A stretch of 64,000 bases of DNA from Nocardioides marmotae. GTDB lineage: Bacteria; Actinomycetota; Actinomycetes; Propionibacteriales; Nocardioidaceae. Position numbers and translations under genes: made by a program. The stretch lies in NCBI RefSeq assembly GCF_013177455.1, contig NZ_CP053660.1:2170001-2234000 (forward strand), written 5' to 3'. Shown here piece after piece: positions 43,638 to 52,796 of this stretch. The notes under the pieces were generated by a model. The model had not been told where the DNA came from, ran no database searches, and saw only the letters and a list, made by a program, of their open reading frames with translations. The first letter of the stretch is position 1; the number at the start of each line of letters is the position of its first letter.

Positions 43638-45280
43638 CCGTGCACCACCTCCCCGCCGAGCACCGTGCGCAGCACCTCGATGTCGCGGATCCGCGACGGC
43701 TCGATCGTCGCCGGGTCCTCGGAGAGCACGGCGAGGTCGGCCAGCCGCCCGGGCAGCACCTGGCCGCGGTCGTGCTCCTGGTGGGAGGCGTACGCCGACC
43801 CCAGGGTGTACGCCGTCAGCGCCTCGAGCCCCGTCATCGCCTCCTCGCGACCCAGCGGCTGCCCGCCCTCGGTGGTGCGGTTGACCAGGTCGTGGATGCC
43901 CAGCAGCGGGCGGCCGTCGACGACCGGTCGGTCGGAGCTGGCCGGCACCACGATCCCGGCGTCGAGCAGCGACCGACCGCGGTAGGCCCAGCCGGCCCGC
44001 CCGGGCCCGAGCGCGCGGAGCATGCCGTCGCCGATCTCCCCGACGAACCGCCCTTGCGGCACCGGCACGACCCCCAGTGCGGCCGCGCGGGCGACCTGGT
44101 CGGGGCGGGCCACGCCGAAGTGCTCGACCCGGTGCCGCACGTCCGGGCGCGGCCAGCGGCGCTGCGCCTCGTCGTAGGAGTCCAGCACGAGGTCGATGGC
44201 GGCGTCCCCGATCGCGTGCGCCGCGACCCGCCAGCCGGAGCGGTGGGCGTCGAGGATGCGCGCGCGCAGCGCCTCGGCGTCGTCCTGGAGGTAGCCGCGG
44301 GAGCCGGGGGTGTCGGCGAAGTCCTCGCTCAGCGCGCAGGTGTGGCCGATCAGCGAGCCGTCGGAGAAGACCTTGACCGGCCCGATGCGCAGGCGGTCGT
44401 CGCCCAGCCCGGTGCGGATGCCGAGGTCGAGGCCGGCGGTGAGCCCGTCCTCGCCGTGCGCGGCGAGCGGGTGGAGGACGTCGGCGGCCACCATCAGCTC
44501 CACGCGCACCGGCAGCCGCCCGGCGTCCCGCGCGGCCTGGTACGCCGCCACCTCCACCGGGCTCTTGCCGATCCAGCCGCCGCCGACCCCGGCCTCCACG
44601 ACGCTGGTGATCCCCTCGGCGAGGTAGGCGCGACCGGCCCGCTCGATCGCGTCGACCAGCGTGGCGACCGGGTAGGGGAGCACCAGCCGCGACAGCAGCG
44701 ACTGCGCGGTCTCCTGGAGCAGCCCGGTCGGCCGGCCCGCGGGGTCGGTGACGACCAGCCCGCCCGGGACGTCGACCGCGGCCTCGGCGATCCCGAGGTC
44801 GGCCAGCACCGCGGAGGAGACCACGCACATGTGGCCCGAGGCGTGCTTGAGCCACACCCGCCGCCCGCCGGCCGCGCGGTCCAGCGCGTCGCGGTCGGGA
44901 TGCCCGCCGAGCTTGTTCTCGTCGTACCCCGCCCCGACGACCCAGGCGTCGGGCGGCAGCGCGGCGGCGCGCTCGGCGACCGCGGCGTACACGTGGTCGA
45001 GGGAGGGGAGCCGGAGGTCGACCTCGGCCAGGGAGAGGCCGTACCACGCCATGTGGTTGTGGGCGTCGTGGAAGCCGGGGACCACCACGGCCCCGTCGAG
45101 GTCGATGACCCGGTGCGCCGGCACGTCCTCGAGCGCGACCACGCGCCCGTGGAGCACCGCCACCGAGGAGGCGACCAGGTCGTGGTCGGGGCCGCCGAGC
45201 GTGCGGACCCGGGCGTTGGTCAGCAGCAGGTCAGCGCGCAGGCCGGAGGTGCGGTTGCCGGAGAAGCGGGCGCGGCTCAT
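43634..45280 (-). CDS. metal-dependent amidohydrolase (YtcJ-like)
   Basis: A 548-residue amidohydrolase. VVVPGFHDAHNHMAWYG holds the HxH metal motif, IGPVKVFSDGSLIG the bridging Lys region, and HAIGDAAIDLVLD and HRVEHFG further metal ligands; PASSDRPV has the catalytic Asp. The YtcJ-like group hydrolyses formamides and similar bonds. Substrate unknown. Coupled by ATGA overlaps to the upstream ligase and the downstream GNAT. Confidence 0.9.
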   Translation of the reverse strand: MSRARFSGNRTSGLRADLLLTNARVRTLGGPDHDLVASSVAVLHGRVVALEDVPAHRVIDLDGAVVVPGFHDAHNHMAWYGLSLAEVDLRLPSLDHVYAAVAERAAALPPDAWVVGAGYDENKLGGHPDRDALDRAAGGRRVWLKHASGHMCVVSSAVLADLGIAEAAVDVPGGLVVTDPAGRPTGLLQETAQSLLSRLVLPYPVATLVDAIERAGRAYLAEGITSVVEAGVGGGWIGKSPVEVAAYQAARDAGRLPVRVELMVAADVLHPLAAHGEDGLTAGLDLGIRTGLGDDRLRIGPVKVFSDGSLIGHTCALSEDFADTPGSRGYLQDDAEALRARILDAHRSGWRVAAHAIGDAAIDLVLDSYDEAQRRWPRPDVRHRVEHFGVARPDQVARAAALGVVPVPQGRFVGEIGDGMLRALGPGRAGWAYRGRSLLDAGIVVPASSDRPVVDGRPLLGIHDLVNRTTEGGQPLGREEAMTGLEALTAYTLGSAYASHQEHDRGQVLPGRLADLAVLSEDPATIEPSRIRDIEVLRTVLGGEVVHG

Positions 45281-46734
45281 CGCAGCTGCGCCTTCGCGAC
45301 CCGGTGGGAGGCGGTCAGCGGCAGCTCCTCGCGCAGCGCCCACCGCGAGGGCACCTTGAAGGCCGCCAGCCGCTCGGCGCACCAGGCGCCGAGCACGGCC
45401 GGTGCCTGGTCGGCGGGCAGGCCCGGCGCGACGACGTAGGCCATGACCTCCTCGCCGCGCAGCTCGTCGGGGACGCCGACGACGGCGGCGAGCCGGACGG
45501 CCGGGTGGGCGGCGAGGACCTCCTCGACCTCGTGCGCGGCGACGTTCTCCCCGCTGCGCCGGATCATGTCCTTGAGCCGGCCCTGGAGGGTCACCCGCCC
45601 GGCCTCGTCGATCCGGGCGAGGTCCCCGGTGGGGAACCAGCCGTCGCGGAACGGGCTGGGGTGGCCGAGGTAGCCCGTCATCATGCCCGGCCCGCGCAGC
45701 CACAGCTCGCCGTCGACGACCCGCGCCTCGCGGTGCCCGGCGGGCAGCCCGAGCGAGCCGGTCCCGACCAGCTCGTCGTGGTCGGTCTCGGTCACCCGGA
45801 TGTCGGCGCCGGTCTCGGTCATCCCGAACGCCTCGTACCACCCGACCCCCCACCGCTCCTCGAGCGCCGCGTGCAGCGACGGCGGGATCGCCGAGCACTG
45901 CACGGCGCGCACCCGGTGGTCGCGGTCGGCGGGGTCCGGCGGCATCTTGTGCAGCAGCACCGGCATCGAGGCCAGGCAGTAGAAGTAGGTCACCTCGTGG
46001 GCGCGCACCCGCTGCCAGAACGTCGAGGGGTGGAACCCGTCGAGCACGACCAGGTGCGCGCCGGCGAGGAGCGCGGCGACGACGTTCCACTGCGGGTCGA
46101 CGTAGTGGACCGGCTGGGCGGTCAGCAGCACGTCGTCGGCGGTGATCCGGGGGAACTCGTGGAGCATCGAGCCGCCGAGGGTCGTCCAGTACTCGTGGGT
46201 GAGCAGGCAGCCCTTCGGCCGGCCGGTGGTGCCGGAGGTGTACTGCACGTTGACGACCGCCGCGGGGTCCACCGGGCCCTGCTCGTACGCCGCCGCCGGC
46301 CGCAGCTCCTCGACGAGCACGACCTCGGGGGAGCGCTCGAGGCCGTCGAGGACCGTGCGGTGCTCGAGGGTGGTGACCGCGAGCCGGACGCCGGCGTCGT
46401 CGAGGAGGTGCTGGGCGTCGGTGGACCGGTAGCGCACGTTCATCGGCACGATCGCGGCCCCGATCCGCGCCAGCGCCAGCCACACGAGCGGGAAGCCGGG
46501 CTCGTTGCCGAGCAGCACCGCCACCCGGTCGCCCGGTCCGACGCCGCGCTCCCGCAGCGCCCCGGCGTACGCCGCCGTCCGCTCCGCCACCGCGGCGAAG
46601 GTGAGCCGGGTGGTGCTCCCGTCGGCGGCCTCGAACGTCCACGCCGGCCGGTCCGGCCAGGTGGCGGCCGCGTGCTCGACGGCGGCGACCAGGTCGCGGG
46701 GGAGCGAGGGGAGCTGCGCGCGCTGCTCAGCCAC
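45277..46734 (-). CDS. AMP-dependent acyl-CoA ligase
   Basis: A 485-residue adenylate-forming enzyme. VQYTSGTTGRPKGCLLTH is the P-loop motif, YEAFGMTETGA follows, WFPTGDLARIDE and GRLKDMIRRSGENVAAHEVE are the hinge signatures. It activates a carboxylic acid to its CoA thioester; the CaiC-like arrangement with an enoyl-CoA hydratase is suggestive. GTG 46734 overlaps the hydratase stop by 8 bases. Substrate unknown. Confidence 0.92.
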   Translation of the reverse strand: MAEQRAQLPSLPRDLVAAVEHAAATWPDRPAWTFEAADGSTTRLTFAAVAERTAAYAGALRERGVGPGDRVAVLLGNEPGFPLVWLALARIGAAIVPMNVRYRSTDAQHLLDDAGVRLAVTTLEHRTVLDGLERSPEVVLVEELRPAAAYEQGPVDPAAVVNVQYTSGTTGRPKGCLLTHEYWTTLGGSMLHEFPRITADDVLLTAQPVHYVDPQWNVVAALLAGAHLVVLDGFHPSTFWQRVRAHEVTYFYCLASMPVLLHKMPPDPADRDHRVRAVQCSAIPPSLHAALEERWGVGWYEAFGMTETGADIRVTETDHDELVGTGSLGLPAGHREARVVDGELWLRGPGMMTGYLGHPSPFRDGWFPTGDLARIDEAGRVTLQGRLKDMIRRSGENVAAHEVEEVLAAHPAVRLAAVVGVPDELRGEEVMAYVVAPGLPADQAPAVLGAWCAERLAAFKVPSRWALREELPLTASHRVAKAQLR

Positions 46735-47473
46735 GGCCGAACGCCTCGCGCGGGGCGTCGCCCTCACCGGAGAGCGAGGTGAGGACGGCGTGGTCGACCT
46801 CGCGGGCCAGCGCCTCGCCGAAGGTCGCGTCGAGGCCCTGGTCGAGGACCTGCTTGGCCAGGCTGACCGCCAGCGGCGGCCGCTCGGCCAGCCGCCGCGC
46901 CAGGTCGAGCGCGACCGTCTCGTGCTCGCCGGGCGGGACGGCCCGGGCGACCATCCCGATCCGCGCGGCCTCGGCGCCGCTGACCCGCTCGCCGAGCAGG
47001 AGCAGCTCCTTGGCCCGGGCCCAGCCCACGAGGTGGGGGAGCAGCCGGGAGATGCCGCCGGTCACCGAGAGGCCGACGCCGACCTCGGGGAAGCCGAACG
47101 CGGCGTCCTCGGCGGCCACGACGACGTCGCAGGCGAGCGCGAACTCGCAGCCCGCGCCGAGCGCGTAGCCGTGGACGGCCGCGACCACCGGCGCCGGGAT
47201 CTCGCGCACCAGGCGGGTGACGTCCTGGATCGCCTCGAGCCGGGCGCGGGTCTGGAGCACCGTCTCGGCCGGCGGCTCCTCCTTGAGGTCGTGGCCGGCG
47301 CAGAAGGCCCGGCCGCTGCCGCTGAGCACGACCGCGCGCGCCCCGTCGGCCAGCGCCCGGCGCAGGGCGGCCACCAGGGCGTCGGTGAGCTCCGCGGTCA
47401 CCGCGTTGAGCCGCTCCGGCCGGTCCAGGACCACCCGGGCGACCCGCCCGTCGTACTCGTAGCCGACGACCAC
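46727..47473 (-). CDS. enoyl-CoA hydratase/isomerase
   Basis: A 248-residue crotonase. LDRPERLNAVTAEL, GRAFCAGHDLKE (oxyanion hole), VHGYALGAGCEFALACDVVV, and FGFPEVGVGLSVTGG are typical. It hydrates or isomerises an acyl-CoA ester. GTG 47473 is preferred over GTG 47479 because it is 8 bases from AGGGAGG. First gene of the minus-strand operon; divergent from a TetR gene across a palindrome. Confidence 0.9.
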   Translation of the reverse strand: MVVGYEYDGRVARVVLDRPERLNAVTAELTDALVAALRRALADGARAVVLSGSGRAFCAGHDLKEEPPAETVLQTRARLEAIQDVTRLVREIPAPVVAAVHGYALGAGCEFALACDVVVAAEDAAFGFPEVGVGLSVTGGISRLLPHLVGWARAKELLLLGERVSGAEAARIGMVARAVPPGEHETVALDLARRLAERPPLAVSLAKQVLDQGLDATFGEALAREVDHAVLTSLSGEGDAPREAFGRG

Positions 47474-47490
47474 GTCCACCCCTCCCTTGG

Positions 47491-47518
47491 AGCCGTTCGA
47501 TCGATCGATCGATCGGCT
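47491..47518. promoter_or_regulatory. 28-bp near-perfect palindrome, TetR operator
   Basis: AGCCG (47491-47495) and CGGCT (47514-47518) enclose a run of CGAT repeats (47498-47515). The whole 28-base site is palindromic with one mismatched pair. It lies between the divergent enoyl-CoA hydratase and TetR genes. It is the expected operator for the TetR protein, repressing both directions; binding is inferred. Confidence 0.75.
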
Positions 47519-47585
47519 AACCTGACCGTAGTTCGCGGCGCGCGTCGCGGGCAAGGGAACGCACGGACGAGCCGGGGAGTCGAGC

Positions 47586-48203
47586 ATGGCGGGAGCAGCC
47601 GACCGGGTGCGGGAGGCCGCGCTGGACCTCTTCGCCGACCGCGGCTTCCACGGCGTCGGCATCCGCCAGCTCGCCGACCGCGCCGGGCTCTCCTCGGCCT
47701 CGCTCTACCACTACATGGGCACCAAGGAGGACCTGCTCGCCGCGATCATGCGCGAGTGCCTCGAGCGGCTCCTGCGCGATGCCGAGGCGGCGGCCGCCGC
47801 CCACGCCGACCCCGTCGCGCGGGTCGAGGCCCTGGTCCGCGCCCACGTCGTCAGCCACGCCGAGCGGCCGCGCGAGACCCGTGTGGTCGACGGCGAGCTG
47901 GCCGCGCTGAGCGGGGGACCGCGGGCCGAGGTGGTCGCCCTGCGCGACAGCTACGAGCGGGTCTGGCAGGACGCGATCGACGCCGGCGCCGCCGCGGGCG
48001 CGTTCACGGTGGGCTCGCCCGCGGTCGCGCGCCGCGCGCTGCTGGAGATGTGCAGCGGCGTCGCGCGGTGGTACGACGCCGCCGGCCCGATCTCGCTGGA
48101 GGAGCTCGCCGACCTCTACGCCACGATGGCGCGCCAGCTGCTCGGCGTGCGCCCCGCGGACGGCCCCCCGGACGGCCCCGAACACACGCCCGACGACGAC
48201 TGA
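47586..48203 (+). CDS. TetR family regulator of the acyl-CoA operon
   Basis: A 205-residue TetR protein. HTH in residues about 5-50: VREAALDLFADRGFHGVGIR, then QLADRAGLSSASLYHYMGTK. The C-terminal domain resembles the TetR_C group that binds acyl-CoA or fatty-acid ligands (KstR2/FadR-like), which fits the divergent ligase-hydratase operon and the palindrome between them. The last 15 residues are acidic and Pro-rich. Confidence 0.92.
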   Translation: MAGAADRVREAALDLFADRGFHGVGIRQLADRAGLSSASLYHYMGTKEDLLAAIMRECLERLLRDAEAAAAAHADPVARVEALVRAHVVSHAERPRETRVVDGELAALSGGPRAEVVALRDSYERVWQDAIDAGAAAGAFTVGSPAVARRALLEMCSGVARWYDAAGPISLEELADLYATMARQLLGVRPADGPPDGPEHTPDDD

Positions 48204-48341
48204 TCCGGCCGCGGACCGTGCCTCTGGGGTGACTCGGGCGTGACTCTCGCCTCACCTCGCACGAGAACCTCGCCACAGCGCGTGAACAGTCGTCCTGCGC
48301 CACGTACCTTGGCGGTGCCCCGACCTGCAGGAGGAACCTAG

Positions 48342-50027
48342 TTGACCACCGGAACCCACCCTTGGGCCGACTCCTACGCCCCGGGTGTTCCCCGGGAGCT
48401 GGACTACCCGGACCGGTCGCTGGTCGACCAGCTCGCGCTGACCGTCGAGCGGCACGGCGAGCAGGTGGCACTCGACTTCCTCGGCGGCGAGACGACCTAC
48501 GCGGAGCTCGGCGAGCAGGTCGAGCGGGTGGCCGAAGGGCTGCGCCGGCTCGGCGTCGGCCCCGGCGACCCGGTGGCGCTGCTGATGCCGAACTGCCCCC
48601 AGCACGTGGTCACGTTCTTCGCGGTGCTGCGCCTCGGCGCGATCGTCGTCGAGCACAACCCGCTCTACACCGCCGAGGAGCTGCGCGCACCGTTCCGCGA
48701 CCACGGTGCCCGCGTCGCGGTGGTCTGGGACAAGATCGCGCCCGTCGTGGAGAGCCTGCGCGGCGACGCGCCGCTGGAGCACGTCGTGGCCGTCGACCTC
48801 ACCACCGCGCTGCCGCTGCTCAAGCGGCTCGCCCTCCGGCTGCCGGTCGCCCGCGCCCGCGCCACCCGCGCCGAGCTGACCGCCCCCGCCCCGGGCGCGA
48901 TCCCGTACGCCGAGCTGCTCGCCGCGCCGCCCCTGGCCGCGGACCACCCGCGGCCGACGGCCGACGACGTGGCGCTGGTGCTCTACACCTCGGGGACCAC
49001 CGGGGAGCCCAAGGGCGCCGAGCTGCGGCACCGCAACCTGATGGCCAACTGCATCCAGGGCCGCGCCTGGGTGGCCGGCCTGCGCGAGGGGGAGGAGACC
49101 TTCCTCGTCGCCCTGCCGCTCTTCCACGCCTACGGGATCACCATCTCGCTGCTGTTCGGGGTGCTGCTCGGCGCCCGGCTGGTGCTGCTGCCCAAGCCGG
49201 ACGTCGACCTGGTGCTCGACGCGGTGCGCCGCCGGGTGCCGTCGTTCGTCCCGGCCGTGCCGCCGCTCTACCGGCGGATCGCGGAGGAGGCCGAGCGCCG
49301 CGGGGTCTCCCTGCAGGGGATCCGCTACGCGCTCTCCGGCGCGATGCCACTGCCGGCCGACCTCGTGGAGCGCTGGGAGAGCGCGACCGGCGGGCTGCTG
49401 GTGGAGGGCTACGGGCTGACCGAGACCTCGCCGGTCGTCGTCGGCAACCCGATGTCGTCGGCCCGCCGGCCCGGCGCGATCGGCGTGCCGTTCCCGGACG
49501 TGGAGGTCCGGGTCGTCGACCGGAACGACCCCTCGCGCGACGTACCCCTCGGCGAGCCGGGGGAGCTGCTGGTCCGCGGGCCGCAGGTCTTCTCCGGCTA
49601 CCGCGGCCGCCCCGAGGAGACCGAGGCCGCCTTCCACGACGGCTGGTTCCGCACCGGTGACGTGGTCACGATGTCCGACGGCGGCTTCCTGACCGTGGTC
49701 GACCGGGTCAAGGAGCTGATCATCACCGGCGGCTTCAACGTCTACCCCAGCGAGGTCGAGCACGCCCTGCGCAGCCACCCCGACGTCGCCGACGTCGCGG
49801 TCGTGGGCCTGGCCCGCGGCACCACGGGCAGCGAGGACGTCGTCGCGGCGGTCGTCGCCACGGACGGGCGCACCCCGGACCCCGCGGCCCTGGAGCAGCA
49901 CGCCCGCCACGCGCTGACGCCGTACAAGGTCCCGCGCCGGTTCGTGGTCCTCGACGAGCTGCCCACCAACCCCATGGGCAAGGTCCTGCGCCGCGAGGTC
50001 CAGGCGCTGCTGCGCGAGCGCGACTGA
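48342..50027 (+). CDS. long-chain fatty-acid-CoA ligase
   Basis: A 561-residue acyl-CoA synthetase. LVLYTSGTTGEPKGAELRHR, EGYGLTETSPVV, FRTGDVVTMSDGG and VKELIITGGFNVYPSEVE are the core motifs. It forms acyl-AMP then acyl-CoA from fatty acids. TTG start at 48342, preceded by GCAGGAGGA 7 bases upstream. It stands alone after TetR, and could be a further member of that regulon or a housekeeping FadD. Confidence 0.93.
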   Translation: MTTGTHPWADSYAPGVPRELDYPDRSLVDQLALTVERHGEQVALDFLGGETTYAELGEQVERVAEGLRRLGVGPGDPVALLMPNCPQHVVTFFAVLRLGAIVVEHNPLYTAEELRAPFRDHGARVAVVWDKIAPVVESLRGDAPLEHVVAVDLTTALPLLKRLALRLPVARARATRAELTAPAPGAIPYAELLAAPPLAADHPRPTADDVALVLYTSGTTGEPKGAELRHRNLMANCIQGRAWVAGLREGEETFLVALPLFHAYGITISLLFGVLLGARLVLLPKPDVDLVLDAVRRRVPSFVPAVPPLYRRIAEEAERRGVSLQGIRYALSGAMPLPADLVERWESATGGLLVEGYGLTETSPVVVGNPMSSARRPGAIGVPFPDVEVRVVDRNDPSRDVPLGEPGELLVRGPQVFSGYRGRPEETEAAFHDGWFRTGDVVTMSDGGFLTVVDRVKELIITGGFNVYPSEVEHALRSHPDVADVAVVGLARGTTGSEDVVAAVVATDGRTPDPAALEQHARHALTPYKVPRRFVVLDELPTNPMGKVLRREVQALLRERD

Positions 50028-50463
50028 CCGGGCTGGACCGGGCGGGCTGGACCGGGCCCGGCGGCCCGGGCCGACACGCCGGGGGACACGCCGAGGACCG
50101 GTTATTTCCTGCGGCAGATCGGCCCGGCCGTCGGGCCCGTTGACCTGCTGCAACGCGCGTCGGCGCAGGTCAGGGGCCGGTTGACACGGGGCCGCGCCAG
50201 CGGTGAGTGTGTGCCGTCCGCCCAGGCACGTCGTGGCTCGCGGACCGACGTCCGAGTGACCGGGCCAGGGGGTGTGGTGCCCAACACCGCTCCGGCCCGG
50301 TTCGCGGAGGTCGGTCCGTCCCGCGTGGGCGGATGCGGAGCAACCCCCGACCCCCGTAGACAACGTCCCGGCGCCGGCACCCAGCGGTGGTCGGGACGGA
50401 CCGAAGGGGTGCGGGGGTTCTCCGCCGCCGGGTGCGCGCCGGCTCGGGCCGCGGGATACCGTC
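50028..50463. other. 436-base intergenic region upstream of lnt
   Basis: No supported gene. It begins with a repeated GGGCTGGACCGGGC and a hairpin CCGGGCC (50052-50058) / GGCCCGG (50063-50069), a likely terminator for the ligase. An 8-base inverted repeat, TGACCTGC (50141-50148) and GCAGGTCA (50165-50172), lies in the middle. The function of the remaining 290 bases before lnt is unknown. Confidence 0.5.
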
Positions 50464-52044
50464 GTGCCCGTGCTGAAGCGGTGCCTCGTCGCCCTCGTGG
50501 CCGGCGTCCTCCTGGCGGCGGCCTTCGAACCCGTCGCCGCGGCGTACGTCGTGCCGGTCGCCGTCGCCGGGTTCGCCCTCGCGACCCGCGGCCTGCGGGC
50601 GCGCTCGGGCTTCGTCGTCGGCCTGGTCTTCGGCGTCGCGTTCTACTTCCCGCACATCTCCTGGATGACCGCCGTCGGCACCGACGCCTGGCTCGCGCTC
50701 GCGGGCGTCGAGTCGCTGTTCTACGGCCTCCTCGGCGCCGCCGCGGCCTACCTCCACCGGCTGCGCGCCTGGCCGCTGTGGCTCGCCGCGGCGTGGGTGA
50801 CCGTGGAGGTCTGGCGCAGCGGGTGGCCCTTCAGCGGCATGCCCTGGGGCCGGCTGTCCTTCGCCGTGGCCGACACCCCCGTCGCGCCGGCCCTGGCGTA
50901 CGTCGGCATGGTCGGCGTCAGCTTCCTGCTCGCGCTCCTCGGCTTCCTGCTGGCTGCGCTCGTGCTCGCCGTGGCCCGGGCCCGCGACCGCCGGGCCCTG
51001 GTCGCCGGGGCCGCCCTCGCCGGGGTGGCGCTGCTCTCGGTGCTGCCGGCCGCGGTGCCCTTCGAGCCCGCGACCGAGGAGACCGCCACGGTCGCGGCGG
51101 TCCAGGGCGACGTGCCGGGCCCGGGCAACGACATCCTCTACGACTTCCGCGGGGTCACCGACAACCACGTCGAGGCCACCGTGGACCTCGCCGAGCAGGT
51201 CGCCGCCGGCACCGTGGAGCGGCCCGACTTCGTGGTGTGGCCCGAGAACTCCACCGCCGTCGACCCCTTCGCCGACGCCTCGACCAACGCCGGCATCCGC
51301 CGCGCCGTCGAGGCGATCGGCGTGCCGGTGCTCGTCGGCGCGATCGTCGACGCCGGCCAGACCAACGTGCTCAACCAGGGGATCGTCTGGGACCCGGTCA
51401 CCGGGCCGGGAGAGCGCTACACCAAGTGGCACCCGGTGCCCTACGGCGAGTACATCCCGTTCCGGGAGTTCTTCACCGGCCAGTTCGGACGGCTGGCGAT
51501 GATCCCGCGCGACATGATGAGCGGCACCCGCGAGACGCCGCTGGAGATCGCCGGCACCGCGGTCGGCGACGCGATCTGCTTCGACGTCGCCTACGACGAC
51601 GGCATCCAGGCCCAGGTCCGCAACGGCGCGGAGATGCTCACCGTGCAGACCAGCAACGCCACCTTCATCGAGACCGACCAGATCGAGCAGCAGTTCGCGA
51701 TCACCCGGCTGCGCGCGATCGAGACCGGCAAGACCGTGGTCGTCGCCGCCACCAACGGCGTCTCGGGGATCATCGGCCCCGACGGCGGCGTCGTGGCCAG
51801 CGCCGCCCCGCGCACCCAGGAGGTCCTGGTCGCCGAGGTCGGCCTCTGGGAGGGCACCACCCCCGGCGTGCTGGTCGGCCCGTGGGTCGGCCGGCTCGCC
51901 GCGATCGCCACCGGGATCGGCCTGCTGCTCTCGGTGCTCGCGTATCGTCGAGGGCGGGGGACGACCGCACCCCGGAACGCCGACGAGGCGTCGCCGGACC
52001 CGCGGGCCGCCCGGGAGGACGAGGAGCAGGAGAGCGTGCGGTGA
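50464..52044 (+). CDS. lnt: apolipoprotein N-acyltransferase Lnt
   Basis: A 526-residue membrane nitrilase-fold enzyme. N-terminal TM bundle about residues 1-200, then the catalytic domain with Glu261 (WPENS), Lys321 (YTKWHPVPYGEY) and Cys372 (DAICFDVAYDD), the Lnt triad. A final TM helix (about 475-495) and an acidic tail follow. It adds a third acyl chain to the N-terminal cysteine of lipoproteins such as the FKBP lipoprotein in this window. GTG 50464 follows GGGA; GTG 50470 is possible. It overlaps the next gene by 4 bases. Confidence 0.95.
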   Translation: MPVLKRCLVALVAGVLLAAAFEPVAAAYVVPVAVAGFALATRGLRARSGFVVGLVFGVAFYFPHISWMTAVGTDAWLALAGVESLFYGLLGAAAAYLHRLRAWPLWLAAAWVTVEVWRSGWPFSGMPWGRLSFAVADTPVAPALAYVGMVGVSFLLALLGFLLAALVLAVARARDRRALVAGAALAGVALLSVLPAAVPFEPATEETATVAAVQGDVPGPGNDILYDFRGVTDNHVEATVDLAEQVAAGTVERPDFVVWPENSTAVDPFADASTNAGIRRAVEAIGVPVLVGAIVDAGQTNVLNQGIVWDPVTGPGERYTKWHPVPYGEYIPFREFFTGQFGRLAMIPRDMMSGTRETPLEIAGTAVGDAICFDVAYDDGIQAQVRNGAEMLTVQTSNATFIETDQIEQQFAITRLRAIETGKTVVVAATNGVSGIIGPDGGVVASAAPRTQEVLVAEVGLWEGTTPGVLVGPWVGRLAAIATGIGLLLSVLAYRRGRGTTAPRNADEASPDPRAAREDEEQESVR

Positions 52045-52796
52045 GCGAGCCACGGGGCCGCGTGGTCATGGTCGTCCCGACCTACGACGAGGCCGAGAAC
52101 ATCGCCTGGATCATCGGGCGACTGCGCACCGCCGAGCCCGAGGTCGACGTGCTGGTGGTCGACGACGCCTCGCCCGACGGGACCGGCGAGATCGCCGACC
52201 GGCTCGCCGCGGAGGACGACCACGTCCACGTGCTGCACCGCACCGGCAAGGCCGGTCTCGGGGCGGCGTACCTCCACGGCTTCGCCTGGGCGCTGGAGCA
52301 GGGCTACGACGTCATCGGCGAGATGGACGCCGACGGCTCCCACCAGCCCGAGCAGCTGCACCGGCTCCTCGACGCGCTCGAGGGCGCCGACCTGGTGATC
52401 GGGTCGCGGTGGATCCCGGGCGGGTCGGTGGTCAACTGGCCGTGGCGCCGGATGGCGCTCTCCCGCGGCGGCAACCTCTACGTGCGGCTGCTGCTCGGTG
52501 TCGGGGTCCGCGACGCGACCGCGGGCTACCGCGTCTTCCGCCGCCAGACCCTGGAGAAGATCGACCTCGCCGCCGTCCGCTCGACCGGGTACGTCTTCCA
52601 GACCGACCTCGTCGCCCGCACCCTGGCCGCCGGGCTCACCGTCGTGGAGGTGCCCATCGAGTTCATCGAGCGCGAGCGCGGGGACTCCAAGATGAGTGGG
52701 TCCGTGGCCGCGGAGTCGCTGCTGCGGATCACCCAGTGGGGGCTGGCCGAGCGCCGCGCCCAGGTACGACGAGCGTGGAGGCGCAGGCGCGCATGA
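52041..52796 (+). CDS. ppm: polyprenol-phosphate mannosyltransferase (Ppm1/DPM1 type)
   Basis: A 251-residue GT2 glycosyltransferase. VVMVVPTYDEAENIAWII, VLVVDDASPDGTGEI (the DxD-like metal site) and GEMDADGSHQPEQL fit DPM1. It makes polyprenyl-phospho-mannose for lipoglycan and protein mannosylation. lnt and ppm are separate, overlapping genes here, unlike the fused protein of Mycobacterium tuberculosis. GTG start in a GTGA overlap. Confidence 0.93.
   Translation: MSEPRGRVVMVVPTYDEAENIAWIIGRLRTAEPEVDVLVVDDASPDGTGEIADRLAAEDDHVHVLHRTGKAGLGAAYLHGFAWALEQGYDVIGEMDADGSHQPEQLHRLLDALEGADLVIGSRWIPGGSVVNWPWRRMALSRGGNLYVRLLLGVGVRDATAGYRVFRRQTLEKIDLAAVRSTGYVFQTDLVARTLAAGLTVVEVPIEFIERERGDSKMSGSVAAESLLRITQWGLAERRAQVRRAWRRRRA

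Noticed and set aside
50102..50380. 92-codon minus-strand ORF in the gap before lnt
   Set aside because: No binding site or domain, and composition is like random GC-rich DNA.
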